In this document: piece by piece, positions 26,147-34,073 of the stretch
How positions within the stretch are numbered: position 1 is the first letter of the stretch
How the letters are laid out: every line of letters starts with the position of its first letter
NCBI GenBank assembly: GCA_021773365.1
Contig: JAJFKF010000015.1
Location: forward strand, 1-48,875
Reading direction: 5' to 3'
Source of the DNA: Gammaproteobacteria bacterium
GTDB lineage: Bacteria > Pseudomonadota > Gammaproteobacteria > Steroidobacterales > Steroidobacteraceae
Length of the DNA: 48,875 nucleotides
Program-made: the position numbers and the translations under genes
Notes under the pieces: generated by a model
The model's input: only the letters and a program-made list of their open reading frames with translations
Told to the model about the DNA's origin: nothing
Database searches by the model: none

Positions 26147-28167
26147 CACATTCTCCACTCGACACCCGCATATACCGCGCGCCCATCGCCAGGAAGGAAC
26201 TGCGCGATGTCCTGGCCACCGGCATCGGCCACCACGCCGGTGGCGGCGGCATAGCGCCGGTCAGCCAGATTGCGTCCTTCCACGAACCAGGATATTCCGT
26301 GCTGCGTCGTGCGGGCCAGTTTAATGCCCCACAGCGCATGCGCATCCGCAAACCATGAATTCGCCATGTCAACGGCATAGCGGTCGGGCGACCATTCGCC
26401 GGACACGGTGACGGTGTAGCCCTGCAACGGCGTCCAGGCCAGCTCACTACGATAGAGCTGCGGCGGCAGGCCGGGCAACTCGTTGTTGCCGTAAACGGGG
26501 TGATTATCGAAGTGAAAGTCATTGACCAGCAGTGACGTATGCCATGAAAGGCCGGTGGCCAGCTGCAGCGCCACCGCACCTTCCAGCCCGCGATGCACGG
26601 TCCGCGGCGCGTTGACCGTCCCCAGCGGCTGCCCGTCGGGCGTGTTCTGCGCCAGCAGTTCATCGCGCACCTGTGCCGAATATGCCGCCACGTCCCAGTG
26701 CCAGCGGCCGGCCGCACCGCGCGTGCCGATCTCCAGGGTGCGGGCATGCTGCGCATCCAGCAGGTCCACACCGGGCCCGCCGGACAGTTCGCCGAAACTC
26801 GGCGGCTCGAAACTGTCACTGATATTGGCGAACACGGTCCAGTTCTCCTGCGGCTGCCACAGCACACCGAGCTTTGGCGAGGAGCGGATGTAACCGGTAT
26901 CGAGGCTCTGGTCACCATTCGACAGGAAGCGGTCCTCGTAACGGCGCTGTGCATCGGTCCACTGCGCACCGGCCACCAGCGTCCAGGCCGATGTGAGTTG
27001 CAGCTGACTTTCCGCATACAGCGCCAGATTACGCGAGCGTTGCCGGCTTGCGCCCGTGGAGGCATCCGGCTGTCCCGCCAGATTGACGAAGCGATCATCC
27101 TTCACCGTGTTCCAGGACGGCGCGAATCCGGCGACAAACCGATGGATGCGCCCCCACAGCATGCCGTCACTGACATAGCGCAGGCCCGCCGAGTAATCAT
27201 TCGAGGTCTGCTGCAGCACCTGAAATATGGGATGCCACAGATCCTTGAAGGTATAGCCAAACGACAACTCCACCGAATCCTCGCCCCACTCCAGCACCGT
27301 GTGACTGGCCAGCCGATACAGGTCATAGTCGCGCTTCTGCCGTCCCGCAAGGCTGCCGGCGCTGGCCTGTACGGGATCGGCGCGCAGCTGCGCGCGTGTC
27401 AGCGACCCGGGTAACTGCGAATCGGAATGCACGCCGGAAACAAAGAACCGGCTGAGCGCATGGGCGCCCAGCCGCACGCCAATATTGCCGAACAGGCGGG
27501 CATTTTCTTGCTCCGACCAGTCGCGGAATCCGTCCTGGCGATAGCCCGACAGGGAGAAGAAGGCATCGCCCGCGCCAGTCTCATCCGCCATGTCCCACGA
27601 CCACGCTGAACTGACAAATACCCGGCGGTAGCCGAAACTTCCGCTCTCCAGGCGCGGATGCCATCCGGCCGTATCCTGGCCGGTAGGCGAGACGAAGTTG
27701 ATGGAACCACCCAGGGAGGTGCCGCCGTAACGCAGGGCATTGGCGCCGCGCATCACCTCCGTGTAGGCCAGCGCCATCGGCTCCACTGCCTGGAAATCCC
27801 CGGCGCCATCGGCCAGCGTCAGCGGCACGCCATCCTGCAGCAGATAAATACCCCGCAGGTGGAAAGTGCGCTGCAGGCCCGAGCCCCGTATCGACAACCG
27901 CGCCTCCTCGGCGCCGAAGCGAGGCTGTATGTACACACCCGGCGTCATGCCCAGCATGTCGAGCAGATTCGAGGCGCGGCCATCAGCGTATTCGGCACTG
28001 CCCACGATATTTGCCCCACCCGGCACCCGGGCGGCCCCGGCTTTTGCAGCCTGCAAACGCCCGGCCGTAACCGTCATCTGTTCATCTGCTGGCGATGCGA
28101 CGACGGCGCATGACATCCAGATCGACAATGCGCCAGCCCAGCAGGCGCGCGAAGAAGCACGAAACAT
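26146..28167 (-). CDS. TonB-dependent outer-membrane receptor, probable copper transporter
   Basis: The 673-residue protein has a signal peptide and a plug without an STN domain (GVYIQPRFGAEEARLSIRGS, LLQDGVPLTLADGAGDFQ, GANALRYGGTSLGGSINFVS). The barrel ends with the signature YAGVEWRM. It lies between DUF2946 and SCO/PCuAC genes in one operon, a context shared with OprC-like copper receptors, so copper import is the best guess. A siderophore receptor is the alternative. The absence of a sigma/FecR pair fits direct uptake instead of signalling. Confidence 0.82.
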   Translation of the reverse strand: MFRASSRACWAGALSIWMSCAVVASPADEQMTVTAGRLQAAKAGAARVPGGANIVGSAEYADGRASNLLDMLGMTPGVYIQPRFGAEEARLSIRGSGLQRTFHLRGIYLLQDGVPLTLADGAGDFQAVEPMALAYTEVMRGANALRYGGTSLGGSINFVSPTGQDTAGWHPRLESGSFGYRRVFVSSAWSWDMADETGAGDAFFSLSGYRQDGFRDWSEQENARLFGNIGVRLGAHALSRFFVSGVHSDSQLPGSLTRAQLRADPVQASAGSLAGRQKRDYDLYRLASHTVLEWGEDSVELSFGYTFKDLWHPIFQVLQQTSNDYSAGLRYVSDGMLWGRIHRFVAGFAPSWNTVKDDRFVNLAGQPDASTGASRQRSRNLALYAESQLQLTSAWTLVAGAQWTDAQRRYEDRFLSNGDQSLDTGYIRSSPKLGVLWQPQENWTVFANISDSFEPPSFGELSGGPGVDLLDAQHARTLEIGTRGAAGRWHWDVAAYSAQVRDELLAQNTPDGQPLGTVNAPRTVHRGLEGAVALQLATGLSWHTSLLVNDFHFDNHPVYGNNELPGLPPQLYRSELAWTPLQGYTVTVSGEWSPDRYAVDMANSWFADAHALWGIKLARTTQHGISWFVEGRNLADRRYAAATGVVADAGGQDIAQFLPGDGRAVYAGVEWRM

Positions 28168-28231
28168 GAGAATCTCCTGAAGACAAAGGAATGCGTCGCG
28201 GCAGACCGCAACGACTCGATCGACGGGTACT

Positions 28232-28600
28232 TCAGGAAAAAGCGGGCGGCGCGCGCGGTGGCGGTGAATACGCGCTGCGCGCGGTCAGAATAACAGGGCG
28301 AAAGACCAGAACTTGCCGCACGATGGCCTGCAGCGACATCGTCACTGCAATGGCATCCGCTACCGGACCGGCGCCCGGCGCGAAACCAAAGGAACAGTAT
28401 GTGGCGGACCCGGCATCGTGACCGCTGGAACCGGAATGCTCCGGCGCCTGCTCCAGCCCGACCTGGCACAGCTGCAGCGCGAAGGCATGATCGGTTGCGG
28501 GCATGTAGCCGGCTGGAATCAACCCACGCAGCACCAGCGCGGCAAGCAGAACGCCTGCCAGCAGCGGCCGGTCTGACCAGATACGGAGGAGTCGATTCAT
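28232..28600 (-). CDS. DUF2946-family protein
   Basis: The 122-residue protein has an N-terminal membrane helix (LLAGVLLAALVLRGLIPAGYM), a Cys/His-bearing middle (LQLCQVGL, GHDAGSATYC) and a second hydrophobic stretch. The RGLIPxGYMP motif is typical of DUF2946. Such genes recur next to TonB copper receptors; the function is not established but a metal-related role is likely. It starts the leftward operon, with GGAGG close to the ATG at 28600. Confidence 0.75.
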   Translation of the reverse strand: MNRLLRIWSDRPLLAGVLLAALVLRGLIPAGYMPATDHAFALQLCQVGLEQAPEHSGSSGHDAGSATYCSFGFAPGAGPVADAIAVTMSLQAIVRQVLVFRPVILTARSAYSPPPRAPPAFS

Positions 28601-28632
28601 GGGTGGCGCAGTATAACCACGCGCCGGCAGGA

Positions 28633-29187
28633 TCAGTAGCTCAGACGCAGCACCGAGGGCCTGCCCAGGCTCGGAATCGTCACCACATAGATCGTGGAAT
28701 ACTTCAATTCACTCATGTCGGGAATGTCATCGCGGTGGCTCAGGCGGCCTACGATGTCGGGCACGGTGTTGGAATGACCGACGACCAGTACGTTCTTCCC
28801 GCGATACTGACGGCGAATCTGCTGCAACAGTTTATCGGTATCGCTCTCCACGCTCACCGCCAGCCCAAGACGTGCCGCAAGCGGCGCCGCCGTACTTTGG
28901 GTGCGCCGCGTGCTGGTGGAAAACACCGCCGCCAGACTGCCAGGGCCCGAACGCTCGCCGAACAGCCGTGCCAGCAGCTGCGCACGCTGCTCGCCCACGG
29001 TACTCAGGGGCGGATCCTCGATGCTGCCCAGTTCTTTCTCGGCGTGGCGGACCACAACCACCGTGGTGGTGGTCATGCCGGCAATGAACCAGACCACAGC
29101 TGCGACTGCTGCAATACCCATGACGGCCGACAGCCACAGGGGCGTCAGCAGGGGGCGGCGGCGCAGTTCTCGGTGTTCTTTTTTCAT
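28633..29187 (-). CDS. Membrane-anchored histidine phosphatase (phosphoglycerate-mutase-like)
   Basis: The 184-residue protein has one N-terminal membrane helix (about 16-38), followed by the phosphohistidine motif VVVRHAEKE and the second catalytic His in VLVVGHSNTVPDIV. This is a branch-2/SixA-like phosphatase fold, probably periplasmic. An ATG seven codons upstream (29208) is also possible. It has no clear functional link with its neighbours and lies at the boundary of the degraded island. Confidence 0.8.
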   Translation of the reverse strand: MKKEHRELRRRPLLTPLWLSAVMGIAAVAAVVWFIAGMTTTTVVVVRHAEKELGSIEDPPLSTVGEQRAQLLARLFGERSGPGSLAAVFSTSTRRTQSTAAPLAARLGLAVSVESDTDKLLQQIRRQYRGKNVLVVGHSNTVPDIVGRLSHRDDIPDMSELKYSTIYVVTIPSLGRPSVLRLSY

Positions 29188-29213
29188 GAGAAATATCTTG
29201 CGGCGCATCCTTA

Positions 29214-29423
29214 CTACGCAGCAGGGGATTTGGCAAGCCGATCCGGCAGCGACCACCAGGCCACCACGCCGCTCAGCGCCGCCAACGCCGCGCAAACCCA
29301 CATCAGCACCCGGAAGGTCTCGACATAGGCCAACTGGATAGCCAGCTCGATAGCCTGTTCGATGGCAGTGCTGAAGCCTGCAGACACACTGCCCACCGCC
29401 TGCGCAGGCGCCTGCAGTAGCAA
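29214..29423 (-). pseudogene. C-terminal remnant of a probable MFS-type transporter
   Basis: About 70 codons reading AIELAIQLAYVETFRVLMWVCA then LSGVVAWWSLPDRLAK resemble the last helix and tail of a DHA-type MFS exporter. No upstream part exists on this strand, because the sequence is interrupted near 29425 by the rightward restriction-endonuclease fragment. It is a tail left by deletion or insertion. Assignment rests on hydrophobicity and ending style, so it is tentative. Confidence 0.4.
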
Positions 29424-29427
29424 TAGC

Positions 29428-29613
29428 GGATTCACGGGTGACGGATTGATTGCGTTTGGCCGCGGCAAGCGAGTGATCTGCATGGACGGTCTGGACCTCT
29501 ACGAAGTGCTGAACCGTGGAATACCACTCGCTCGGATGCTTGATCGAAAGGTCCGCCATGCAGCCGAAACCGGACTGCCATTCGCGCGCGCCCGCGAACT
29601 ATTCCCAGCATGA
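29428..29613 (+). pseudogene. C-terminal remnant of a restriction-endonuclease-like defence protein
   Basis: The frame reads GLIAFGRGKRVICMDGLDLY, then IPLARMLDRKVRHAAETGLP and RELFPA. This is the typical ending of a family annotated as restriction-endonuclease-like proteins in defence islands. The 5' part is missing: coding similarity starts abruptly near 29428, where the leftward transporter tail ends. The stop (29611-29613) overlaps an ATG of the next frame, so it and the AbiJ-type gene were once neighbours in a rightward operon. Confidence 0.5.
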
Positions 29614-29642
29614 CTGAAACGAGATCTTCGATGGAGAGCAGC

Positions 29643-30116
29643 ATGCACAGGCGCGCACAGAACACCATCACCGAAGTCACTCGGCGGGCGATCATCGACT
29701 ATCTTTCGATCGGACCGTCCTGGTCAGGAAGCTTACCGGAGGATGATTTTCTGGGTCGCATATATGACCTCAAGTCGATGCCTTCCACCGACTACAGACC
29801 CGAATACGGCAATGCCGAGAAGGATATCTGGAAGCACCGGGTCATGAATTCCGATTGGCCCGATAGCTGGGTATTTACGGACGGGCGATTCGATCTCTTG
29901 TTTGGTCAAGACGAGGCGTTTCTAAAGTTTCTTGCCGAGACCATTCACCCAGTTGTTCGGCCCGATGTTGCAGAGTGCGAGTCCATGACCCGTGAATACA
30001 ATTCCGCCCTTACGGTCGATGGATGGATGGGAGATTTACCCGGCGAGGATGATCTCCGAAAAGCCAGTCTTTTCCTATCGCCGGCTCACAGACAGCTCAA
30101 GACCGCATCTGGATGA
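29643..30116 (+). pseudogene. AbiJ-type abortive-infection gene, frameshifted and 3'-truncated
   Basis: The protein reads ITEVTRRAIIDYL, SGSLPEDDFLGRIYDL, SMPSTDYR, DIWKHRVMNSDWPDSWVFTD and FLAETIHPVVRPD, the pattern of the AbiJ N-terminal domain 3. At 30018-30029 the unit GATG occurs three times. Removing one unit restores the expected reading DGWEIYPARMISEKPVFSYR, so a 4-bp duplication has broken the frame. The 3' portion is also lost, because from about 30117 the sequence is antisense to an integrase start. I place the start at 29643, where GGAG lies six bases upstream. Not expected to be functional. Confidence 0.6.
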
Positions 30117-30117
30117 A

Positions 30118-30189
30118 GCCTCCGCCGTCAGCGAGTTTTGTCGCGCGCTCGGAAGGCTTGGCGCTACGTATGCGGGAGTCCGTGCGCAT
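30118..30189 (-). pseudogene. 5' remnant of a tyrosine integrase (DUF4102-type N-terminus) at tRNA-Ser
   Basis: From an ATG at 30189, 24 codons read MRTDSRIRSAKPSERATKLA followed by DGGG. This matches the start of P4-type integrases (IRxAKP...KLxDGGGL). It then stops abruptly at the AbiJ-fragment junction. It lies 164 bp from the 3' end of tRNA-Ser and points away from it, the standard arrangement for an integrase inserted at a tRNA. The catalytic domain is absent. Confidence 0.6.
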
Positions 30190-30232
30190 GTGTTGGTACC
30201 TAAGGTCATCCATGGGTCGGTACCAACACATG
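30187..30232. repeat. Inverted repeat over the integrase start
   Basis: Perfect 14-bp arms (CATGTGTTGGTACC and GGTACCAACACATG) surround an 18-bp spacer. One arm contains the integrase ATG. It may have been an operator or a translational hairpin controlling the integrase. Confidence 0.85.
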
Positions 30233-30352
30233 TACCCACAAGGGGCGGGAGATAGCAAAAAGCGGGGTGAGACGGCATGAGAAACCAAGTCGCTGTTTTT
30301 AATGGATTTGTGCGACTGGTGAGACCTTCTGAAACAGTTTGAAACAGGCAAC

Positions 30353-30444
30353 TGGCGGAGAGAGTGGGATTCGAACCCACGTACACCCGTGAAGATGTAA
30401 CTGGAATTCCAGTCCAGCGCCTTCGACCACTCGGCCATCTCTCC
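30353..30444 (-). tRNA. tRNA-Ser (anticodon GGA)
   Basis: The 92-nt class II tRNA on the minus strand starts GGAGAGA and ends TCTCTCC plus GCCA. The anticodon loop CTGGAAT lies in a CTGGA/TCCAG stem, giving GGA. A long variable arm and a GTGGG-TTCGAAT-CCCAC T-arm are present. The region between its 3' end and 30190 carries no gene and probably included the former attachment site. Confidence 0.97.
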
Positions 30445-30518
30445 GATATTCATGCGGGTCCCGCGAGCCACGGAACTGATTGCAGCGCCCCCGGGAGGGC
30501 GCGAAGCCTACCTCAGCC

Positions 30519-30866
30519 TCAGCCCCACGGCCACCACCAGCGGCGCTTTTTCGGCGGTGGCGCCGGTTCGGCTCCGGGCTCTGCGGGCGCCGCGGTTTCC
30601 GACGGGCTCCAGCCGGCGGAATACGGGGGCGGCTCTTCCAGGCAGGGCGCGCCATCGACGCGCAGCGGTTCGGGGGTGTCCAGGGGCGGAATGCGCAGCG
30701 CATTGCCCGTATCCGGGGCCGGGATGCCGTCGGGCACGCGCAGGGTCGGAATGCTGGCCACTTCCTCACCCTCGGGCGGGGCCTCACAGCTGGTGCTGAA
30801 GACCTTGCAGCCGGACAGGATGATGGCGCTCAGCGCCAGCCCCGTAATCTGTATCTGCCGTTTCAT
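30519..30866 (-). CDS. Small proline-rich lipoprotein downstream of dapA (BamC N-terminal-like?)
   Basis: The 115-residue protein has a clear lipoprotein signal (lipobox LSGC, C20). A mostly disordered region follows, with IPTLRVPDGIPAPDTGNAL and RIPPLDTPEP, ending in PPKKRRWWWPWG. In gammaproteobacteria the gene after dapA is often bamC (nlpB), and the short VPDGIP-type stretch recalls the unstructured BamC N-terminus. The two folded BamC domains are absent, so this is either a minimal BamC-like protein or unrelated. It lies 78 bp after dapA. Confidence 0.6.
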   Translation of the reverse strand: MKRQIQITGLALSAIILSGCKVFSTSCEAPPEGEEVASIPTLRVPDGIPAPDTGNALRIPPLDTPEPLRVDGAPCLEEPPPYSAGWSPSETAAPAEPGAEPAPPPKKRRWWWPWG

Positions 30867-30944
30867 CGCATGCTCTCCTGGCGCTGTGCGCCTTGTTCCC
30901 GGCCGGCGCCTCGGCGCGTTACTCATTGACAGGCGCCTGAGCGC

Positions 30945-31823
30945 CTAGACATCCACTCCCGCCCCTTTCATGGCGGCGTATACCGCCTCGTGGTGCTGTT
31001 CGTCCAGCGGCGTGAGCGGCAGGCGGATGCCCGCCTCGATCAGCCCCATGCGGCTCAGGGCCCATTTTGACGGAATCGGGTTCGATTCGGCGAACAGTGC
31101 GCGGTGCAGGGGCTGCAGGCGCGAGTCGATGTCCCTGGCCCGCGCCATGTCTCCCTGCAGGGCGGCATGGCAGGCCTCATGCATCTGTCCCGGCGCCACA
31201 TTGGCGGTCACGGAGATCACCCCGCGCGCGCCAGCTGCAATGGCCGCCATGGCGGTCGGATCATCGCCGCTGAGAATCACGAAATCCCTGGGGCACTGTT
31301 CCACCAGCTTGCGCACCCGTCCGACGTCGGCCAGACCTTCCTTCAGACCGATGATATTGGGCACCTCGGCCAGTCGGGCGGTCGTCTCGGGCTGCAGGTC
31401 CACGCCGGTGCGGCCGGGCACGTTGTACAGCACCACCGGCACGGTCGACGCCTCGGCTACGGCGAGGAAATGCTGATACAGGCCCTCCTGCGTGGGCTTG
31501 TTGTAGTAGGGGGTAACCACCAGCAGCGCATCCACGCCCAGCCCGCAGAGCATGCGGGCGCGCTCGACCGTTCCGGCCGTGACGTTGGTGCCCGCGCCGG
31601 CAATGACCGGCATGCGGCCGCGCAGTGTCGCCACGGCGGCTGCCACCAGGGCCTTCAGCTCATCGGTGCTCAGCGCCGGCGACTCGCCGGTGGTACCGGA
31701 AACCACCAGCCCATCGGTGCCGGATTCGGCATGAAAGCGCAGCAATCGCTCCCAGGACGCAAAATCGATCTCGCCGGCAGCCTTCATGGGTGTGACTACC
31801 GCGACCATACTGCCGCTGAACAT
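30945..31823 (-). CDS. dapA: 4-hydroxy-tetrahydrodipicolinate synthase
   Basis: The 292-residue protein, the family length, condenses pyruvate with aspartate semialdehyde in lysine and diaminopimelate synthesis. Visible motifs are GSMVAVVTPM, VVSGTTGESPALS, VTPYYNKPTQEGLYQHF, VLYNVPGRTGVD and the Schiff-base lysine in IIGLKEG, with GDDPTAMA later. The ATG at 31823 gives the standard start. It is divergent from gcvR, with about 100 bp between. Confidence 0.97.
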   Translation of the reverse strand: MFSGSMVAVVTPMKAAGEIDFASWERLLRFHAESGTDGLVVSGTTGESPALSTDELKALVAAAVATLRGRMPVIAGAGTNVTAGTVERARMLCGLGVDALLVVTPYYNKPTQEGLYQHFLAVAEASTVPVVLYNVPGRTGVDLQPETTARLAEVPNIIGLKEGLADVGRVRKLVEQCPRDFVILSGDDPTAMAAIAAGARGVISVTANVAPGQMHEACHAALQGDMARARDIDSRLQPLHRALFAESNPIPSKWALSRMGLIEAGIRLPLTPLDEQHHEAVYAAMKGAGVDV

Positions 31824-31925
31824 GGAGTTTTTCCGCAAGGCTTTACGTGAGCGCAATGGTATCAGAGCAGGCGCTCATATAAACTGCCGCGCGCTTCAGA
31901 CACAGGCATTGTAATCGGCAGCTTG

Positions 31926-32453
31926 ATGAAACAACTCCTGGCCATTTCGGCCATCGGCACCGATCGCACGGGCATGGTTCACGACTTGACGCGTACCATT
32001 GCCGAATGCGGCGGCAGCCTGCATGAAAGTCGCATGATCGCCCTGGGATCGGAGTTCGCCGCGTTGATGCTGGTGTCGGGCAACTGGCATTCCCTGGCGC
32101 GGCTGGAAACTGAGCTGAAAAAACTCACCGAATCGGGCCTGATCCTGGAGCTCAAACGCACCGAGGAGCGCGCCGCGCGCACCGGCATGCTGCCCTACTC
32201 CGTCGATGCGGTGTGCCTGGACCAGACCGGCGTCGTGTCCAAGCTTTCCGGCTTTTTCTCCACCCGCGGCATCGACATCAGCGAGCTGAACACCCGCAGC
32301 TACGCCGCCGCGCACACGGGTGCGCCCATGTTCGCCCTGCAGATGCTGCTGAACATCCCCAGCCGCGTGCAGCTGGCGGTGCTACGCGAGGATTTCATGG
32401 ACTTCTGCGACAACCTGAACCTCGACGCCATCCTGGAGCCGGTCAAGAATTGA
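31926..32453 (+). CDS. gcvR: GcvR-type ACT-domain protein
   Basis: The 175-residue protein has two ACT domains (LLAISAIGTDRTGMVHDLTR; VDAVCLDQTGVVSKLSGFFS with GIDISELNTRSY). GcvR antagonises GcvA to repress the glycine cleavage operon in E. coli. Its position next to dapA is usual in gammaproteobacteria. The stop overlaps the downstream PhoH-family start (TTGA, 32450-32453). Confidence 0.88.
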   Translation: MKQLLAISAIGTDRTGMVHDLTRTIAECGGSLHESRMIALGSEFAALMLVSGNWHSLARLETELKKLTESGLILELKRTEERAARTGMLPYSVDAVCLDQTGVVSKLSGFFSTRGIDISELNTRSYAAAHTGAPMFALQMLLNIPSRVQLAVLREDFMDFCDNLNLDAILEPVKN

Positions 32454-33856
32454 AGCGGCAGCGAATCTTCGTCCTCGATACCAACGTGCTCATGCACGAT
32501 CCGGCCGCTATCTTCCGCTTCGAGGAACACGACATCTACATACCGATGAGCGTGCTGGAGGAGCTGGACGCCGGCAAGAAGGGCCTGACCGAATCGGCGC
32601 GCAACGTCCGCCAGGTCAGCCGCTTCCTCGATGAACTGATGCAGGGCGCCACCAAGGCGCAGATCGACAGCGGCCTGGCGCTACCGCCTTCACGCTCCGG
32701 CGGCGTCGACAAAAAGCCGGCCAGCGGGCGGCTGTTTTTCCAGACCCGCCACCTGGATTCGGGCCTGCCCGACACCCTGCCCAGCCACAGCGCGGACAAC
32801 ACCATTCTGGCCTACACCCTGGCGCTGCGGCAGGAGTTTCCCAAGGCCGCCGTGACGCTGGTGTCCAAGGACATTAATCTGCGCATCAAGGTCGCCATCA
32901 TCGGCATCCACGCCGAGGACTACTACAGCGACAGATCCCTCGAGGACGCGGACCTGCTGGCCACCGGCGCCCTGGAACTGCCCGCGGACTTCTGGGAGCG
33001 CAGCCCCATCGAGTCCTGGCAGGAGGCCAGCCGCACCTTCTACCGCCTGCGCGGCCCGCTGGTGCGCGAATGGTATCCGAACCTGTTCGTGCACGAGCCC
33101 GGCGAGAAGGGCATCGAGGCCGTCGTGCGCCGCAAGGACACCGACGACAAGGGCGAAACGGCCGTGCTGGAGCTCACCCGCGACTATCGCAACGAGCGCC
33201 ACAGCCTGTGGGGCATCGCGGCGCGCAACCGTGAGCAGAACTTCGCCTTCAACCTGCTGATGGACCCGGAGATCGACCTGGTCACCATTCTCGGGCCCGC
33301 AGGCACCGGCAAGACCCTGCTCACCCTGGCGGCGGGCCTCACCCAGACGCTGGAGACGCACCGCTACAGCGAGATCATCATGTCCCGGGTCACCATCCCC
33401 CTGGGCGAGGACATCGGCTTTCTGCCCGGTACCGAAGAGGAAAAAATGGAGCCCTGGATGGGTGCCCTGATGGACAACCTGGAGGTGCTCACCCAGAGCC
33501 AGGAAGGGGGCAACTGGGCCCGCGCGGCCAGCCAGGATCTGTTGCGTAACCGCATCAAAATCCGCTCACTGAACTTCATGCGCGGACGCACTTTCCTGAA
33601 CCGTTTCATCATCGTTGATGAGGCGCAGAACCTCACCCCCAAGCAGATGAAGGCCATCGTCACGCGCTCCGGCCCGGGCACCAAGCTCATCTGCCTGGGC
33701 AACATCGCCCAGATCGACACCCCCTACCTGACGGAAACCACCTCCGGCCTCACCTACGTGGTCAGCCGCTTCAAGGGCTGGCAGCACTCCGGCCACATCA
33801 CCCTGATGCGCGGCGAACGCTCTCGCCTCACCGACTACGCCTCGGATATCCTCTGA
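32450..33856 (+). CDS. PIN domain-PhoH-like ATPase fusion
   Basis: The 468-residue protein has an N-terminal PIN nuclease domain (VLDTNVLMHDP with the first catalytic Asp at residue 10, then SVLEELD and TLVSKDINLRIK). A PhoH ATPase domain follows, with P-loop GPAGTGKT near residue 283 and Walker B FIIVDEAQNLTP. Related proteins are PhoH2-type ribonuclease/helicases. Only a TTG at 32450, overlapping the gcvR stop, keeps the catalytic VLDTN motif; the next ATG lies inside it. The gene is thus translated by coupling to gcvR, and its level may be low. Confidence 0.92.
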   Translation: MKRQRIFVLDTNVLMHDPAAIFRFEEHDIYIPMSVLEELDAGKKGLTESARNVRQVSRFLDELMQGATKAQIDSGLALPPSRSGGVDKKPASGRLFFQTRHLDSGLPDTLPSHSADNTILAYTLALRQEFPKAAVTLVSKDINLRIKVAIIGIHAEDYYSDRSLEDADLLATGALELPADFWERSPIESWQEASRTFYRLRGPLVREWYPNLFVHEPGEKGIEAVVRRKDTDDKGETAVLELTRDYRNERHSLWGIAARNREQNFAFNLLMDPEIDLVTILGPAGTGKTLLTLAAGLTQTLETHRYSEIIMSRVTIPLGEDIGFLPGTEEEKMEPWMGALMDNLEVLTQSQEGGNWARAASQDLLRNRIKIRSLNFMRGRTFLNRFIIVDEAQNLTPKQMKAIVTRSGPGTKLICLGNIAQIDTPYLTETTSGLTYVVSRFKGWQHSGHITLMRGERSRLTDYASDIL

Positions 33857-33886
33857 CCCGTAGCGCCTTGAGCCGAACAGTCCATC

Positions 33887-34007
33887 GGCGCAGGCCGGGG
33901 TCGGGGAGGGGTTTTCCGGGGCGTGAAAAACAGGATGTTTTTCCCGCAGCCCCCATGGATGGGTTCACGGCGGCCCGGAAAACCCCTCCCCGACCCCGGC
34001 CTGCGCC
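33887..34007. repeat. 121-bp palindromic element with 34-bp perfect arms and G-quadruplex motif
   Basis: Arms 33887-33920 and 33974-34007 are exactly complementary. Inside lies a 53-bp loop with a nested CGTGAA/TTCACG pair and a GAAAAAC/GTTTTTC hairpin (33925-33943). The left arm has four G4 tracts (33897-33900, 33903-33906, 33908-33911, 33918-33921) with loops TC, A and TTTTCC. It fills most of the 217 bp between the PhoH-like gene and bepA, with 66 bp left before the bepA ATG. It may act as a terminator or roadblock. Confidence 0.95.
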
Positions 34008-34073
34008 CGGCACGGCCCATCGAACGGACGCCCCGAATAGCGGTCGAACTCCCCGGGCCGAAGAGGATTTCAC

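Noticed and set aside
29188-29213. A second attachment site, as a copy of the tRNA-Ser 3' end, left of the degraded island.
   Set aside because: No stretch resembling the last 20 bases of the tRNA is visible there or elsewhere in 28600-30350.
30018-30029. A phase-variable contingency locus in the AbiJ-type gene.
   Set aside because: Three tetranucleotide units are too few for typical phase variation, and the gene is also truncated at its 3' end.
30187-30232. A rho-independent terminator at the integrase-start inverted repeat.
   Set aside because: No T-run follows on either strand, and one arm holds the integrase ATG.
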